64,000 nt of DNA from an uncultured Pseudomonadota bacterium (GTDB lineage Bacteria > Pseudomonadota > Gammaproteobacteria > Burkholderiales > Usitatibacteraceae): the NCBI GenBank assembly GCA_937898635.1, contig CALEJW010000044.1, positions 1-64,000 on the forward strand. Direction: 5' to 3'. The notes under the pieces are model-generated. The model did not search any database, was not told the origin of the DNA, and saw only the letters and a list, made by a program, of their open reading frames with translations. This document shows, one piece after another, positions 35,226 through 44,275 of this stretch (position 1 is the stretch's first letter; each line of letters starts with the position of its first letter). The position numbers and the translations under genes were made by a program.

Positions 35226-35845
35226 CGCGCGACGACGATCCCCTCCAGGACAACCACCCGAACCGCTACTTCGACCCGCACTTCAAGGTCGACACGGCGA
35301 AGATCCTGCCCGGCGAGTACTACGCGACCAACAAGGACATGGCCCTGGTCACCGTGCTCGGCTCCTGCGTGTCGGCGTGCCTTCGCGACCGCCAGTCGGG
35401 CATCGGCGGCATGAACCACTTCATGCTGCCCGACGAGGGCAAGCTCATGGGCTCCCACGGCAACATCAGCGCCGGCGGGCGCTACGGCGTGCACGCGATG
35501 GAGCTCCTCGTGAACCAGATCCTCAAGCTGGGCGGGCGCCGCGACCGGCTGGAGGCGAAGGTCTTCGGCGGCGGCAACGTGCTGCAGGGCTTCATGCTCT
35601 CCAACGTCGGCCAGCAGAACGCGGAGTTCATCGTCGAGTACCTGAGCCTCGAGAACATCCCGATCGTCGCCCGCGACCTCCTCGACGTCTGGCCGCGCAA
35701 GATCTACTACTTCCCGAGGAGCGGCAAGGTGCTGGTCAAGCGGCTTCGCAAGGTGAACAACGACACCATCGTGCTGCGCGAACGCGACTACGGCGCGCGG
35801 CTCTTCCACGGCCCGATCGAGGGCGAGGCGGAGCTCTTCAAGTGA
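35222..35845 (+). CDS. cheD: chemoreceptor glutamine deamidase CheD
   Basis: A 207-residue CheD. The catalytic region LGSCVSACL and the following GGMNHFMLP supply the Cys and His of the deamidase. RYGVHAMELLVNQIL and the KVFGGGNVL segment are family features. It deamidates Gln to Glu on MCPs. The GTG start overlaps the cheR stop by four bases. The last residues read EAELFK, resembling the ELF-type tails of two other proteins of the cluster. Confidence 0.95.
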   Translation: MTRDDDPLQDNHPNRYFDPHFKVDTAKILPGEYYATNKDMALVTVLGSCVSACLRDRQSGIGGMNHFMLPDEGKLMGSHGNISAGGRYGVHAMELLVNQILKLGGRRDRLEAKVFGGGNVLQGFMLSNVGQQNAEFIVEYLSLENIPIVARDLLDVWPRKIYYFPRSGKVLVKRLRKVNNDTIVLRERDYGARLFHGPIEGEAELFK

Positions 35846-36918
35846 AACCGATCCGGGTCCTCATCGTCGACGACTCCCGCATGATCCGGGACGTGCTGAC
35901 GCACATCCTGGCCGAGCACGCCGACATCCGGGTCGTGGGCGCGGCCGCCGACGCCTACGAGGCGCGCGACATGATCCGCGACCTCAGGCCCGACGTGATC
36001 ACCCTGGACGTCGAGATGCCGCGGATGAACGGCCTGGAGTTCCTCGACCGCCTCATGCGCGCGCGCCCGACGCCGGTGGTGATGATCTCCTCCTTCACCG
36101 AGCGCGGCTCCGAGATCACCTTCCGCGCGCTCGAGCTGGGCGCGGTCGAGTTCGTCACCAAGCCCAAGCTCAACGAGGAGACGCCCGACGACTACGGCCG
36201 CCTCATCGCCGACAAGATCCGCGCCGCGGCCACCGCGAGGCTGCGCCCGCCGCGCCGGGCGCCGGCCGTGCCCCCGCCCGCGGAGGGCGCCGCTCCCGTC
36301 GTGAAGCGACCGCCCCCGCGGGGCGTGAAGACCTCGGACCGGCTCATCGCGGTGGGCGCCTCCACGGGCGGCACCGAGGCGCTTCGCGAGTTCCTCGCGG
36401 GAATGCCCGTGGACTGCCCCGGCATCCTCGTGGTCCAGCACATGCCGGAGAACTTCACGCGCATGTTCGCCGAGCGGCTCGACGGGCTGTGCGAGATCAC
36501 GGTGAAGGAGGCCGAGCACAACGATCCGGTGCTCCCCGGCCACGCCTACATCGCCCCCGGGGGCAAGCACCTCTGGGTCAAGCGCGACGAGGGGCAGCTC
36601 CTCGCCAAGCTCTCCACGGAGCCGCCGATGAACCTGCACCGCCCGTCGGTGGACTTCCTGTTCCTGTCGGTGGCGAAGTTCGCCGGCGCGGACGCGGCCG
36701 GCGTCATCATGACGGGCATGGGACGCGACGGCGCCCAGGGGATGCTCGAGATGAAGCGGGCGGGGGCCTGGAACATCGCCCAGGACGAGCAGAGCTCCGT
36801 GATCTTCGGCATGCCCAAGGAGGCGATCGACGCCGGGGCGGTGCACGAGATCGCGCCGCTCGACCGGCTTCGCGAGCGCGTCCTCGCGCACTGGGCGCGC
36901 AAGGAGGCGGCGAAATGA
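35842..36918 (+). CDS. cheB: chemotaxis methylesterase CheB
   Basis: A 358-residue response-regulator methylesterase. The receiver domain has IVDDSRMIRDVL and the phospho-acceptor in TLDVEMPRMNG. A Pro-rich linker (about 135-160) leads to the esterase domain, with the catalytic Ser in GASTGGTEAL, the His in VVQHMPENFT and the Asp in TGMGRDGAQG. It removes methyl groups from MCPs, with phosphorylation by CheA. The GTG start overlaps the cheD stop by four bases. Confidence 0.97.
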   Translation: MKPIRVLIVDDSRMIRDVLTHILAEHADIRVVGAAADAYEARDMIRDLRPDVITLDVEMPRMNGLEFLDRLMRARPTPVVMISSFTERGSEITFRALELGAVEFVTKPKLNEETPDDYGRLIADKIRAAATARLRPPRRAPAVPPPAEGAAPVVKRPPPRGVKTSDRLIAVGASTGGTEALREFLAGMPVDCPGILVVQHMPENFTRMFAERLDGLCEITVKEAEHNDPVLPGHAYIAPGGKHLWVKRDEGQLLAKLSTEPPMNLHRPSVDFLFLSVAKFAGADAAGVIMTGMGRDGAQGMLEMKRAGAWNIAQDEQSSVIFGMPKEAIDAGAVHEIAPLDRLRERVLAHWARKEAAK

Positions 36919-37412
36919 ACGCGACCGGCGCCGTGGCGTTCCCGGCCGGGATCGGCCAGGAGGCGGGGGAGAAGGCGCAGCGCGAGTTCCTCACCTGCCG
37001 CCTGGAGTCCGAGACCTACGGGATCGACATCCTGCGGGTCCAGGAGATCCGCGAGTTCGACCGCCTCACGCGCGTGCCCCGCGTCGCCCCGTTCGTGAGG
37101 GGCGTCATCAACCTGCGCGGCGCGATCGTGCCGATCGTGGACCTGGGGCTCATGTTCGGCTTCCCCGAGCCCATCGCGCTCGAGAGCGCGAGCATCGTCG
37201 TGCTGAACGACGCGCACCGCCTCGTCGGCCTCGCGGTCACGGCGGTTTCCGACGTGGTCGCCTTCGCCGAGGACGAGATGGCGGGCGCCCCCGAGCTCGG
37301 CCGGCGCGCCATCGACGCGGCGCTGAAGGGCATCGGCGTGCGCGAGCGCTCGAGCGTGCTGCTGCTCGACGTGGACCACCTGCTCGAGCGCCTGCGCGGG
37401 GGCGGCGAATGA
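36915..37412 (+). CDS. cheW: chemotaxis coupling protein CheW (first copy)
   Basis: A 165-residue CheW. It has the EFLTCRLESETYGIDILRVQEI start, the conserved RGVINLRGAIVPIVDL core and a second subdomain with LVGLAVTAVSDVV. It links MCPs to CheA. A non-conserved 20-residue leader precedes the fold. It overlaps cheB and the kinase gene by four bases on each side. Confidence 0.95.
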   Translation: MNATGAVAFPAGIGQEAGEKAQREFLTCRLESETYGIDILRVQEIREFDRLTRVPRVAPFVRGVINLRGAIVPIVDLGLMFGFPEPIALESASIVVLNDAHRLVGLAVTAVSDVVAFAEDEMAGAPELGRRAIDAALKGIGVRERSSVLLLDVDHLLERLRGGGE

Positions 37413-38746
37413 GCCTCAAGCCCGGCATGGGGGTAGCGCCCGGCGCGGGCGTCCGGGTGCCCGAGCGCATCGGCAACTACGAGATCATGGGCATCCTCGG
37501 CCGCGGGGAGTCGGCCACGATCTACCTCGGGCGCGAGCTCTTCCCGGCGCGCGAGGTGGCGATCAAGGTGTACGACGCCTCGCTCCTCGCTTCCGACGAC
37601 CGGGCCCTCTTCCGCTCGCTCTTCCTGAAGGAGCTGCTCCTCGCGAGGAAGCTCTCGCACCCGAACATCACCCAGGTCTACGACGGGGCGGCCGACGACG
37701 AGCGCGCCTACATCGTGATGGAGTACGCCCAGTCCGGGAGCCTCGACCGCTACTGCGTCCCCGAGGGGCTGCTCGAGCCGCAGCGGGTCGCGCAGCTCCT
37801 GGAGCGCGTGTGCGACGCGCTGAACTACGCCAACGCCCACGGCGTGATCCACCGCGACCTGAAGCCGGCCAACCTCCTCCTGGGCGCCGACGGGGAGCCG
37901 AAGGTGGCCGACTTCGGCGTCGCGCTCACGCAGTTCGGGTTCGACACGACGCGGGGCCTGCAGGTGGGCTCGCCGGCCTACATGGCGCCGGAGCAGGTCG
38001 AGCGCCAGCCGGCGTCGATCAAGACCGACATCTATTCCCTGGGCATCGTGATGTACAAGATGCTCACGGCCTCGCTGCCCTTCCCGCCGGACTCGCCCGC
38101 CGCCCTCGCCACGCGGATCCTGCTGGGGAACCTTCCCGCGCCGAGCGCGGCGCGGCGGGACCTGCCGAAGCTCTTCGACGACATCTTCGCCCGCGCGACG
38201 GCCCGGGACCCGGCGCTGCGCTACGCCCGCTGGGAGGACTTCGCCGCGGACCTGCGCAGGATCGCGGTGCCGGCGGGCGAGGCGGGCAGCGCGAGCGAGC
38301 GCCTCGCGCAGATTCGCTCGCTGCCCTTCTTCCGCGGCTTCACGCCCGCCACGCTCGAGGAGATGCTGCCGATGGGCCGCTGGTTCGACGTCCGGGCGGG
38401 CTCGGAGCTCGTCGGCGAGGAGGACCCGGGCTACTCGTTCTTCGTCCTGGTGCGCGGCCAGATGCGCTCGACGCGCAAGGGGACGCTCCTCGCGATCCAC
38501 GGCGCCGGGCAGTCGCTGGCGGAGACCTCGTTCCTGCGCCGCTCGGGCACGCGGCGCTTCAGCACGCTCGCGGCCGTCACCGACTGCACGGTGATCGAGT
38601 TCGACCCGGACGTGCTCTGGCTCGCCTCGCCCGGATGCCTCCAGCACTTCCACCAGGCGCTGCTCGCGAGCATGGCCGAGCGCCTCGTGAACGCCGAGGG
38701 CGCGCTCGCCGAGCTCATGACGCAGAAGAGCGTCACCCTTTTCTGA
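37409..38746 (+). CDS. Ser/Thr protein kinase - cNMP-binding domain fusion
   Basis: A 445-residue cytoplasmic protein. The kinase domain (about residues 22-280) is complete: glycine loop GRGESATIYLG, VAIKVY (ATP Lys), HRDLKPANLLL (catalytic Asp), ADFGVAL and SPAYMAPEQ. A CAP-like cyclic-nucleotide domain follows (about 305-420, FFRGFTPATLEEMLPMGRW, and SLAETSFLRRSGTRRFSTLAAV in place of the usual phosphate-binding cassette). No transmembrane helix is present. A nucleotide-regulated kinase is the natural reading, though the cassette is divergent. It lies between cheW and an MCP gene and overlaps cheW by four bases, so it is made with the chemotaxis proteins. Chemoreceptors, FHA proteins or Che proteins are candidate substrates. 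Confidence 0.92.
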   Translation: MSLKPGMGVAPGAGVRVPERIGNYEIMGILGRGESATIYLGRELFPAREVAIKVYDASLLASDDRALFRSLFLKELLLARKLSHPNITQVYDGAADDERAYIVMEYAQSGSLDRYCVPEGLLEPQRVAQLLERVCDALNYANAHGVIHRDLKPANLLLGADGEPKVADFGVALTQFGFDTTRGLQVGSPAYMAPEQVERQPASIKTDIYSLGIVMYKMLTASLPFPPDSPAALATRILLGNLPAPSAARRDLPKLFDDIFARATARDPALRYARWEDFAADLRRIAVPAGEAGSASERLAQIRSLPFFRGFTPATLEEMLPMGRWFDVRAGSELVGEEDPGYSFFVLVRGQMRSTRKGTLLAIHGAGQSLAETSFLRRSGTRRFSTLAAVTDCTVIEFDPDVLWLASPGCLQHFHQALLASMAERLVNAEGALAELMTQKSVTLF

Positions 38747-38781
38747 CCCGACCCATCCCCGCCCCCGCCGGTGCCCACGAC

Positions 38782-40431
38782 ATGAAATTCTCCGGACTGC
38801 AGTTCAAGGTGCTCGCGCTGGTCGCGGGGGCGATGTTCGTCTCGCTCGGGATCGCGGTCTACTCCCTCTACCGCGTCTACGACACCACGCGCGACCTGGA
38901 CCGGATCTCGCGGCTCGACTCGCAGACGCAGCAGGGGATCCTGCGCGCCACGGTCGCGTTCAAGATCCAGGTCCAGGAGTGGAAGAACGTCCTGCTGCGC
39001 GGCAAGGACGCGCTCGCGCTGGACAGGCACTGGAAGGCCTTCGCGGAGCGGGAAAGCGAGGTCCGCGACCTGGTGCGCAAGGCCCGCGCCTCGGCCACCG
39101 ACGGGCAGATCCGCGAGGCGCTGGAGCGCTTCGAGCGCTCGCACGCGGAGCTGGGGGAGCGCTACCGCGCCGGCCTGAAGACCTTCCGCGAGAGCGGGGC
39201 GGACCCGGTCGCGGGCGACCGGTCGGTGGCCGGCATCGACCGGGCGCCCACCGCCGCGCTCGTGGACGCGGAGGCGCTCGCCGCCCGCGGCGGCGAGGGG
39301 CGCATCGCCGGGACGGTGAAGGACGCCGCCGAGGCCTTCACGCTCGCCCTCGTCTTCACCATCGCCGTCATGCTGGCCGCGATCGTCGTGACCGGGATCT
39401 TCCTGCGCCGCCTCGTGCTCGCCCCGATCGGCGCGGCCGCGGGATTCTCCGAGCGGATCGCCGAGGGCGACCTCACGGTCGCGATCCACGCCCGCAGCGG
39501 CGACGAGATCGGGCAGCTCCTCGGGGCCATGGACCGCATGAAGGGATCGCTCGCCGACGTCGTGGGCAAGGTCCGCGTGGCCGCCGAGTCCGTCGTCACG
39601 GCCTCCAGCCAGGTGGCGGCCGGCACCACGGACCTCTCGCAGCGCACCGAGGAGCAGGCTTCGAGCCTCGAGGAGACGGCGGCGAGCATGGAGGAGCTCT
39701 CCAGCACCGTGAAGCAGAACGCCGACAACGCGCGCACCGCCGACGAGCTCTCGCGCGGCGCCTCCCAGCGGGCCGAGCAGGGCGGGGCGGAGGTCGTGCG
39801 CATGGTGGTCACGATGAGCGAGATCAGCAACAGCGCCGCGCGCATCGCGGAGATCATCTCCGTCATCGACGCGATCGCCTTCCAGACCAACATCCTCGCG
39901 CTCAACGCCGCGGTCGAGGCGGCCCGGGCGGGGGAGCAGGGCCGCGGCTTCGCGGTCGTGGCCGCCGAGGTGCGCTCCCTCGCGCACCGCAGCGCCCAGG
40001 CGGCCAAGGAGATCAAGGACCTCATCGCCGACTCGCTCCAGAAGGTGGACACCGGCATGCACCAGGTCGAGCAGGCCGGCGACACGATCCAGGCGCTCGT
40101 CATCGACGTGAAGCAGGTGAGCGACCTCATGCGCTCGATCGCGGAAGCCTCCGCCGAGCAGAGCCGCGGCGTGCAGCAGGTGAACAAGACGGTCACGGAG
40201 ATGGACAAGGTGGTGCAGCAGAACGCATCCGCGGTGCAGCAGTCGGCCTCGGCGGCGGAAGGCATGCGCCTGCAGGCGGAGGCGCTGCTGCGCGCGGTGA
40301 GCGCCTTCCGCGTCTCCACCGGCGGGGTGCCGGGCGCGTCGCTGCCGGCGGCGGCCGGGCCGCGGCCGCTGGCCATCACGGGCCGCCGGGAGCGGGGCGA
40401 CGCGCCCGGCGACCAGTGGGAAGAGTTCTGA
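38782..40431 (+). CDS. methyl-accepting chemotaxis protein
   Basis: A 549-residue chemoreceptor. Helix 1 is near residues 7-32, the periplasmic helical-bundle domain about 33-190, helix 2 about 192-213, then HAMP and signalling domain. The tip reads EAARAGEQGRGFAVVAAEVRSLAHR. The C-terminus is QWEEF, a W-x-x-F-type CheR/CheB tether. It shares its layout with the MCP at 27811 but has a different sensor domain. Confidence 0.95.
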   Translation: MKFSGLQFKVLALVAGAMFVSLGIAVYSLYRVYDTTRDLDRISRLDSQTQQGILRATVAFKIQVQEWKNVLLRGKDALALDRHWKAFAERESEVRDLVRKARASATDGQIREALERFERSHAELGERYRAGLKTFRESGADPVAGDRSVAGIDRAPTAALVDAEALAARGGEGRIAGTVKDAAEAFTLALVFTIAVMLAAIVVTGIFLRRLVLAPIGAAAGFSERIAEGDLTVAIHARSGDEIGQLLGAMDRMKGSLADVVGKVRVAAESVVTASSQVAAGTTDLSQRTEEQASSLEETAASMEELSSTVKQNADNARTADELSRGASQRAEQGGAEVVRMVVTMSEISNSAARIAEIISVIDAIAFQTNILALNAAVEAARAGEQGRGFAVVAAEVRSLAHRSAQAAKEIKDLIADSLQKVDTGMHQVEQAGDTIQALVIDVKQVSDLMRSIAEASAEQSRGVQQVNKTVTEMDKVVQQNASAVQQSASAAEGMRLQAEALLRAVSAFRVSTGGVPGASLPAAAGPRPLAITGRRERGDAPGDQWEEF

Positions 40432-40465
40432 GCGGCGAGCGGGCCGCGTCGAAAGCGAGCGGGCG

Positions 40466-40972
40466 ATGAACACCAGCGTGAAGAAATCGGCGGGCGGCAA
40501 GACCCGGGAAGTGCTCGTCTTCGTCCTGGGGGGCGAGGAGTACGGCGTGGACATCCTCAAGGTCCAGGAGATCCGCGGCTACGACAAGGTCACGCCCATC
40601 CCGTCGGCGCCCGGGTTCCTCAAGGGCGTCTTCAACCTCCGGGGCACCATCGTCCCGGTGATCGACATGCGCCTGAAGTTCGGGCTCGCGCAGGCGAGCT
40701 ACGACGATCTCACCGTGGTGGTGATCCTGCGCATCGGCGCGCGCGTCATCGGCCTCGTGGTGGACGGCGTGTCCGACGTGGTCGAGCTCACCGAGGACGA
40801 GGTGAGGCCCGCGCCGGCGCTCGGCAGCCTCGTGGACCACGCCTTCCTCGCCGGCGTGGCGACCCAGGAGTCGCGCATGGTGCTGCTGCTCGACATCGAG
40901 AAGCTCCTGTCGAGCGGCGACCTGAACCTGCTCGACGAGGCCGCCGCCCTCGCCCCGCCCGGGACCTCGTGA
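40466..40972 (+). CDS. cheW: chemotaxis coupling protein CheW (second copy)
   Basis: A 168-residue CheW: LVFVLGGEEYGVDILKVQEI, then the FNLRGTIVPVIDMRLKFG core and VIGLVVDGVSDVVELTEDE. It is more canonical than the copy at 36915. It follows the MCP gene by 34 bases and overlaps the CheZ-like gene by four bases. Confidence 0.96.
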   Translation: MNTSVKKSAGGKTREVLVFVLGGEEYGVDILKVQEIRGYDKVTPIPSAPGFLKGVFNLRGTIVPVIDMRLKFGLAQASYDDLTVVVILRIGARVIGLVVDGVSDVVELTEDEVRPAPALGSLVDHAFLAGVATQESRMVLLLDIEKLLSSGDLNLLDEAAALAPPGTS

Positions 40973-42276
40973 AGCGGCTCCTCGCCTTCGCGGCCGCGCA
41001 CCCCTCGCTCCTCGCGGCGCTGGTGGTCGTCTTCTTCCTGCCGTGGCTGTGGATGGCGTTCCTCGTGCCCACGTGGGCGCTCCTCATCTCGCTCCTGCTC
41101 GTGCCCGTGGCGGCGTTCACCGCCGTCGCGCTGGTGGTGCGCGACATCGCCCCGGACGAGGAGGCCGGCGCGGGGACGGGCGACGGGGAGGACGGCTCGC
41201 TCAAGTGGCGCAAGCGCACGCGCCTCTTCCAGCAGGTGCTGATCGGCGTGGACAGCATGCTCGAGCGCTGGGACGCCGCCGCGAAGGTGAACAGCGACAA
41301 GCTGCGGGCCGTGTCGGAGTCCGTGGACGAGGTGATCCAGGTGACGGAAGCCGCGGTGAGCGAGATCAGCCGCAACTTCCGCGTCGTGGTGGCCAAGGCG
41401 CACCAGCAGACCGAGGCCGCGACCTCGCTCCTGCGCCGCGACGAGAACGGCACGGGCATCCTGTCGCTGCCCGACTTCATCAAGTCCTACGACGACCAGC
41501 TGGTGAACGTCGCTTCCCACATGACGCGCTTCTCGGAGGCCGCCGACGAGATGGCGCGCCACCAGAAGCGCGTGACCGAGCACGCCCGCATCATGGAGCA
41601 GACGATCGACGAGCTGCGCGACATGGCCTCGCAGATCTCGCGCATCGCCCTGGACGGGTCGGTCGCGATGACCACGCAGACCCTCAACCCGCGCGACTTC
41701 ATCGAGATGACGGACCGCATCCGCGCCATCAGCGCCCACGCCCACGAGCTCACCCGCAAGACCCGCCAGGGGCTCGAATCCATCGGCAACGAGGTGCGCG
41801 AGGGCAACAAGCGCACCACGCTCGTGGCGGAGACGGCGCGCAAGGCGGTCGAGGTCGCCCGCGCCGAGATCGGCATGCTCAAGGCGGCCACCATCGAGCA
41901 GACGGGAAAGGTCGAGGAGACGCTGCAGCACATCAACGACCTGAGCGTGGAGATCCAGGCCGAGATCGACCACATCATCGTCGCGATGCAGTTCCAGGAC
42001 ATCACCCGGCAGAAGCTCGAGCGCCTGCACAAGCCGAGCGTGGACGCGACCACGGCCTCGCTCTCGACGCTCTCCCACGAGACGCGGGCGATGCTGCAGC
42101 GCGACCTGTACCGCGCGGTGCGCGCCTACGCGGAGAGCGCCATCCCGCCCCCCGGGCGGGAGGAGGGCGGCGCGGCCCGGGGACTCGACCGGGCTGCCGA
42201 GCACGAGGCCGCGGCCCCCGCCGGGAAGGCCCCGCCGGACAAGGACGCCGGCGAGCGAAAGGCCGAGCTTTTCTAG
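40969..42276 (+). CDS. membrane-anchored CheZ-like coiled-coil protein
   Basis: A 435-residue protein from a GTG start that overlaps the cheW stop. Two close hydrophobic helices (about residues 9-29 and 32-58) anchor a long helical cytoplasmic region (about 75-385). That region contains AMQFQDITRQKLERLHK, which matches the catalytic-helix pattern of CheZ phosphatases (FQDxTxQ). The C-terminus ends GERKAELF, a possible CheY-docking tail. It would be a membrane-tethered CheY phosphatase or scaffold. It is not a classical soluble CheZ, and the assignment rests on the motif and the neighbourhood. Confidence 0.6.
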   Translation: MKRLLAFAAAHPSLLAALVVVFFLPWLWMAFLVPTWALLISLLLVPVAAFTAVALVVRDIAPDEEAGAGTGDGEDGSLKWRKRTRLFQQVLIGVDSMLERWDAAAKVNSDKLRAVSESVDEVIQVTEAAVSEISRNFRVVVAKAHQQTEAATSLLRRDENGTGILSLPDFIKSYDDQLVNVASHMTRFSEAADEMARHQKRVTEHARIMEQTIDELRDMASQISRIALDGSVAMTTQTLNPRDFIEMTDRIRAISAHAHELTRKTRQGLESIGNEVREGNKRTTLVAETARKAVEVARAEIGMLKAATIEQTGKVEETLQHINDLSVEIQAEIDHIIVAMQFQDITRQKLERLHKPSVDATTASLSTLSHETRAMLQRDLYRAVRAYAESAIPPPGREEGGAARGLDRAAEHEAAAPAGKAPPDKDAGERKAELF

Positions 42277-42321
42277 GGGAATTCGGCGCGGCGCGGATTC
42301 CGGCGCTCGCCCGCGGGCCGG

Positions 42322-42327
42322 TATACT
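42322..42327 (+). promoter_or_regulatory. candidate -10 box of the 2-oxoacid oxidoreductase operon
   Basis: TATACT lies 107 bases before the TTG start of the next gene, in the 157-base gap after the chemosensory cluster. The -35 at the right spacing (around 42298-42303) is weak. A transcription start in this gap is plausible because the functional theme changes here. Confidence 0.35.
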
Positions 42328-42433
42328 CCCCGGACTGCAGGTCGCCCCGACGCCGCCCGATCCCGCTTGCGCAGCCAACCGCAACGGTTCCCGGTGGCGC
42401 TTCGCCGGGGCGGCGCCGAGGAGACGCAACACC

Positions 42434-44275
42434 TTGAAGCCGACCGACATCGGGGCCCCCGAGTACTTCCACAAGGTGGTCGATTGCCAGTGGGCCTGCC
42501 CCGCCCATACCCCCGTGCCCGAGTACATCCGGCTCATCGCGCAGGGGCGCTATTCCGATGCCTACATGGTCAACTGGGAGTCGAACGTCTTCCCCGGCAT
42601 CCTCGGGCGGACCTGCGACCGGCCCTGCGAGCCCGCCTGCCGTCGCGGCCGGGTCGAGGAGAACCAGGGCGAGAAGCCCGAGCCCGTCGCGATCTGCCGC
42701 CTGAAGCGCGTCGCCGCGGACTACAAGGACGACATCCGCGCGCGCCTGCCGCGTCCCGCGGCGAAGAAGAACGGCAAGCGCGTGGCCTGCGTGGGCGCCG
42801 GGCCCGCCTCGCTCACGGTCGCGCGCGACCTCGCGCCGCTCGGCTACCACGTCACGGTCTTCGACGCCGACCCGCGCGCCGGCGGCATGATCCGCACCCA
42901 GATCCCGCGCTTCCGGCTCCCGGAGAGCGTGATCGACGAGGAGGTGGGCTACATCCTCGACCTGGGCGTGGACTTCCGGCCCAACCACCGCGTGGAATCC
43001 CTCAAGGATCTGCTCGGGCAGGGCTACGACGCCGTGTTCGTCGGCTCCGGCGCGCCGCGCGGGCGCGACCTCGAGCTTCCCGGGCGGGCGGAGGCGGCCA
43101 GGCACGTCCACGTGGGCATCGAGTGGCTCGCCTCGGTCTCCTTCGGGCACGTCACGCAGGTGGGCCGGCGCGTGATCGTCCTGGGCGGGGGCAACACCGC
43201 GATGGACTGCTGCCGCACCGCCAGGCGCCTGGGCGGCGAGGACGTGAAGGTGATCGTGCGCTCCGGGTTCGAGGAGATGAAGGCGAGCCCGTGGGAGAAG
43301 GAGGACGCGATGCACGAGGGGATCCCGATCCTCAACTTCCTCGTGCCGCTCGCCTTCACCCACGAGGACGGCCGCCTCACGGGCATGCGCTTCCAGAAGG
43401 TGAAGGCCGTCCGGGACGGGCGCGGGCGCCGCTCGCTGGTCCCCACGGGCGAGCCGGACCCGCACTTCGAGTGCGACGAGGTCCTGGTGGCCGTGGGCCA
43501 GGAGAACGCCTTCCCGTGGATCGAGCGCGACGCCGGCCTCGACTTCGACGAGCACGGCATGCCGGTGCTCGACGCGGTGACGCTGCAGTCGACGGCTCCG
43601 GGCGTCTTCTTCGGCGGCGACGCGGCCCTCGGGCCCAAGAACATCATCTGGGCCGTGGCCCACGGGCACGAGGCGGCGATCTCGATCGACCGCTACTGCC
43701 ACGGCGAGGACGTCTCGGTGCGCCCGCCGCCGCTCACGACGCTCGTGTCCCAGAAGATGGGCATCCACGAGTGGATCTACGACAACCAGATCGTCCCCGA
43801 CGCGAGGAACCGCGTGCCGCTGAAGGAGCTCACGATCGCGCTGAAGGACCTGCGCCAGGAGGTGGAGCTCGGCTTCGACCCGGAACTCGCCTGGAAGGAG
43901 GCGCAGCGCTGCCTCAACTGCGACGTGCAGACCGTGTTCGCGCCGAGGCTGTGCATCGAGTGCGACGCCTGCGTGGACATCTGCCCCATGGACTGCATCA
44001 CCTTCACCGCCGACGGGGAGGAGGCCGAGGTGCGCGCGCGGCTGAGCGCCCCGGCCCGCGACCTCTCGCAGGACCTCTACGTGGGCGCGGGACTCGCCAC
44101 CGGCCGGATCATGGCGAAGGACGAGGACGTGTGCCTGCACTGCGGGCTGTGCGCCGAGCGCTGCCCCACGGGCGCCTGGGACATGAAGAAGTTCTACCTC
44201 GAGATGGCCCACGCCGGCCCGGGGTGCCGCGCGGGCGCCGCGCCGCGGGAAGAGCGCGCGGGGGCGCCGGCATGA
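42434..44275 (+). CDS. KorC-like NAD(P)/FAD Fe-S subunit of 2-oxoacid oxidoreductase
   Basis: A 613-residue flavoprotein of the GltD/SudA type. The N-terminal helical domain holds cluster cysteines (DCQWACPAH, GRTCDRPCEPACRRG). The FAD site is VGAGPASLTVARDL, the NAD(P) site LGGGNTAMDCCRTARR, and DAALGPKNIIWAVAHG closes the flavin domain. The C-terminal part carries two ferredoxin motifs (CIECDACVDICPMDC and CLHCGLCAERCP). The start is TTG. It overlaps the alpha-subunit gene by four bases. Azoarcus evansii has a 2-oxoglutarate:NADP oxidoreductase with such a third subunit, so electron exchange with NAD(P) is the likely job. It is not a glutamate synthase subunit in this setting. Confidence 0.85.
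   Translation: MKPTDIGAPEYFHKVVDCQWACPAHTPVPEYIRLIAQGRYSDAYMVNWESNVFPGILGRTCDRPCEPACRRGRVEENQGEKPEPVAICRLKRVAADYKDDIRARLPRPAAKKNGKRVACVGAGPASLTVARDLAPLGYHVTVFDADPRAGGMIRTQIPRFRLPESVIDEEVGYILDLGVDFRPNHRVESLKDLLGQGYDAVFVGSGAPRGRDLELPGRAEAARHVHVGIEWLASVSFGHVTQVGRRVIVLGGGNTAMDCCRTARRLGGEDVKVIVRSGFEEMKASPWEKEDAMHEGIPILNFLVPLAFTHEDGRLTGMRFQKVKAVRDGRGRRSLVPTGEPDPHFECDEVLVAVGQENAFPWIERDAGLDFDEHGMPVLDAVTLQSTAPGVFFGGDAALGPKNIIWAVAHGHEAAISIDRYCHGEDVSVRPPPLTTLVSQKMGIHEWIYDNQIVPDARNRVPLKELTIALKDLRQEVELGFDPELAWKEAQRCLNCDVQTVFAPRLCIECDACVDICPMDCITFTADGEEAEVRARLSAPARDLSQDLYVGAGLATGRIMAKDEDVCLHCGLCAERCPTGAWDMKKFYLEMAHAGPGCRAGAAPREERAGAPA

Noticed and set aside
42434..44275. Glutamate synthase small subunit
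   Set aside because: The fold is GltD-like, but the gene overlaps korA and carries extra ferredoxin motifs; no gltB is present.
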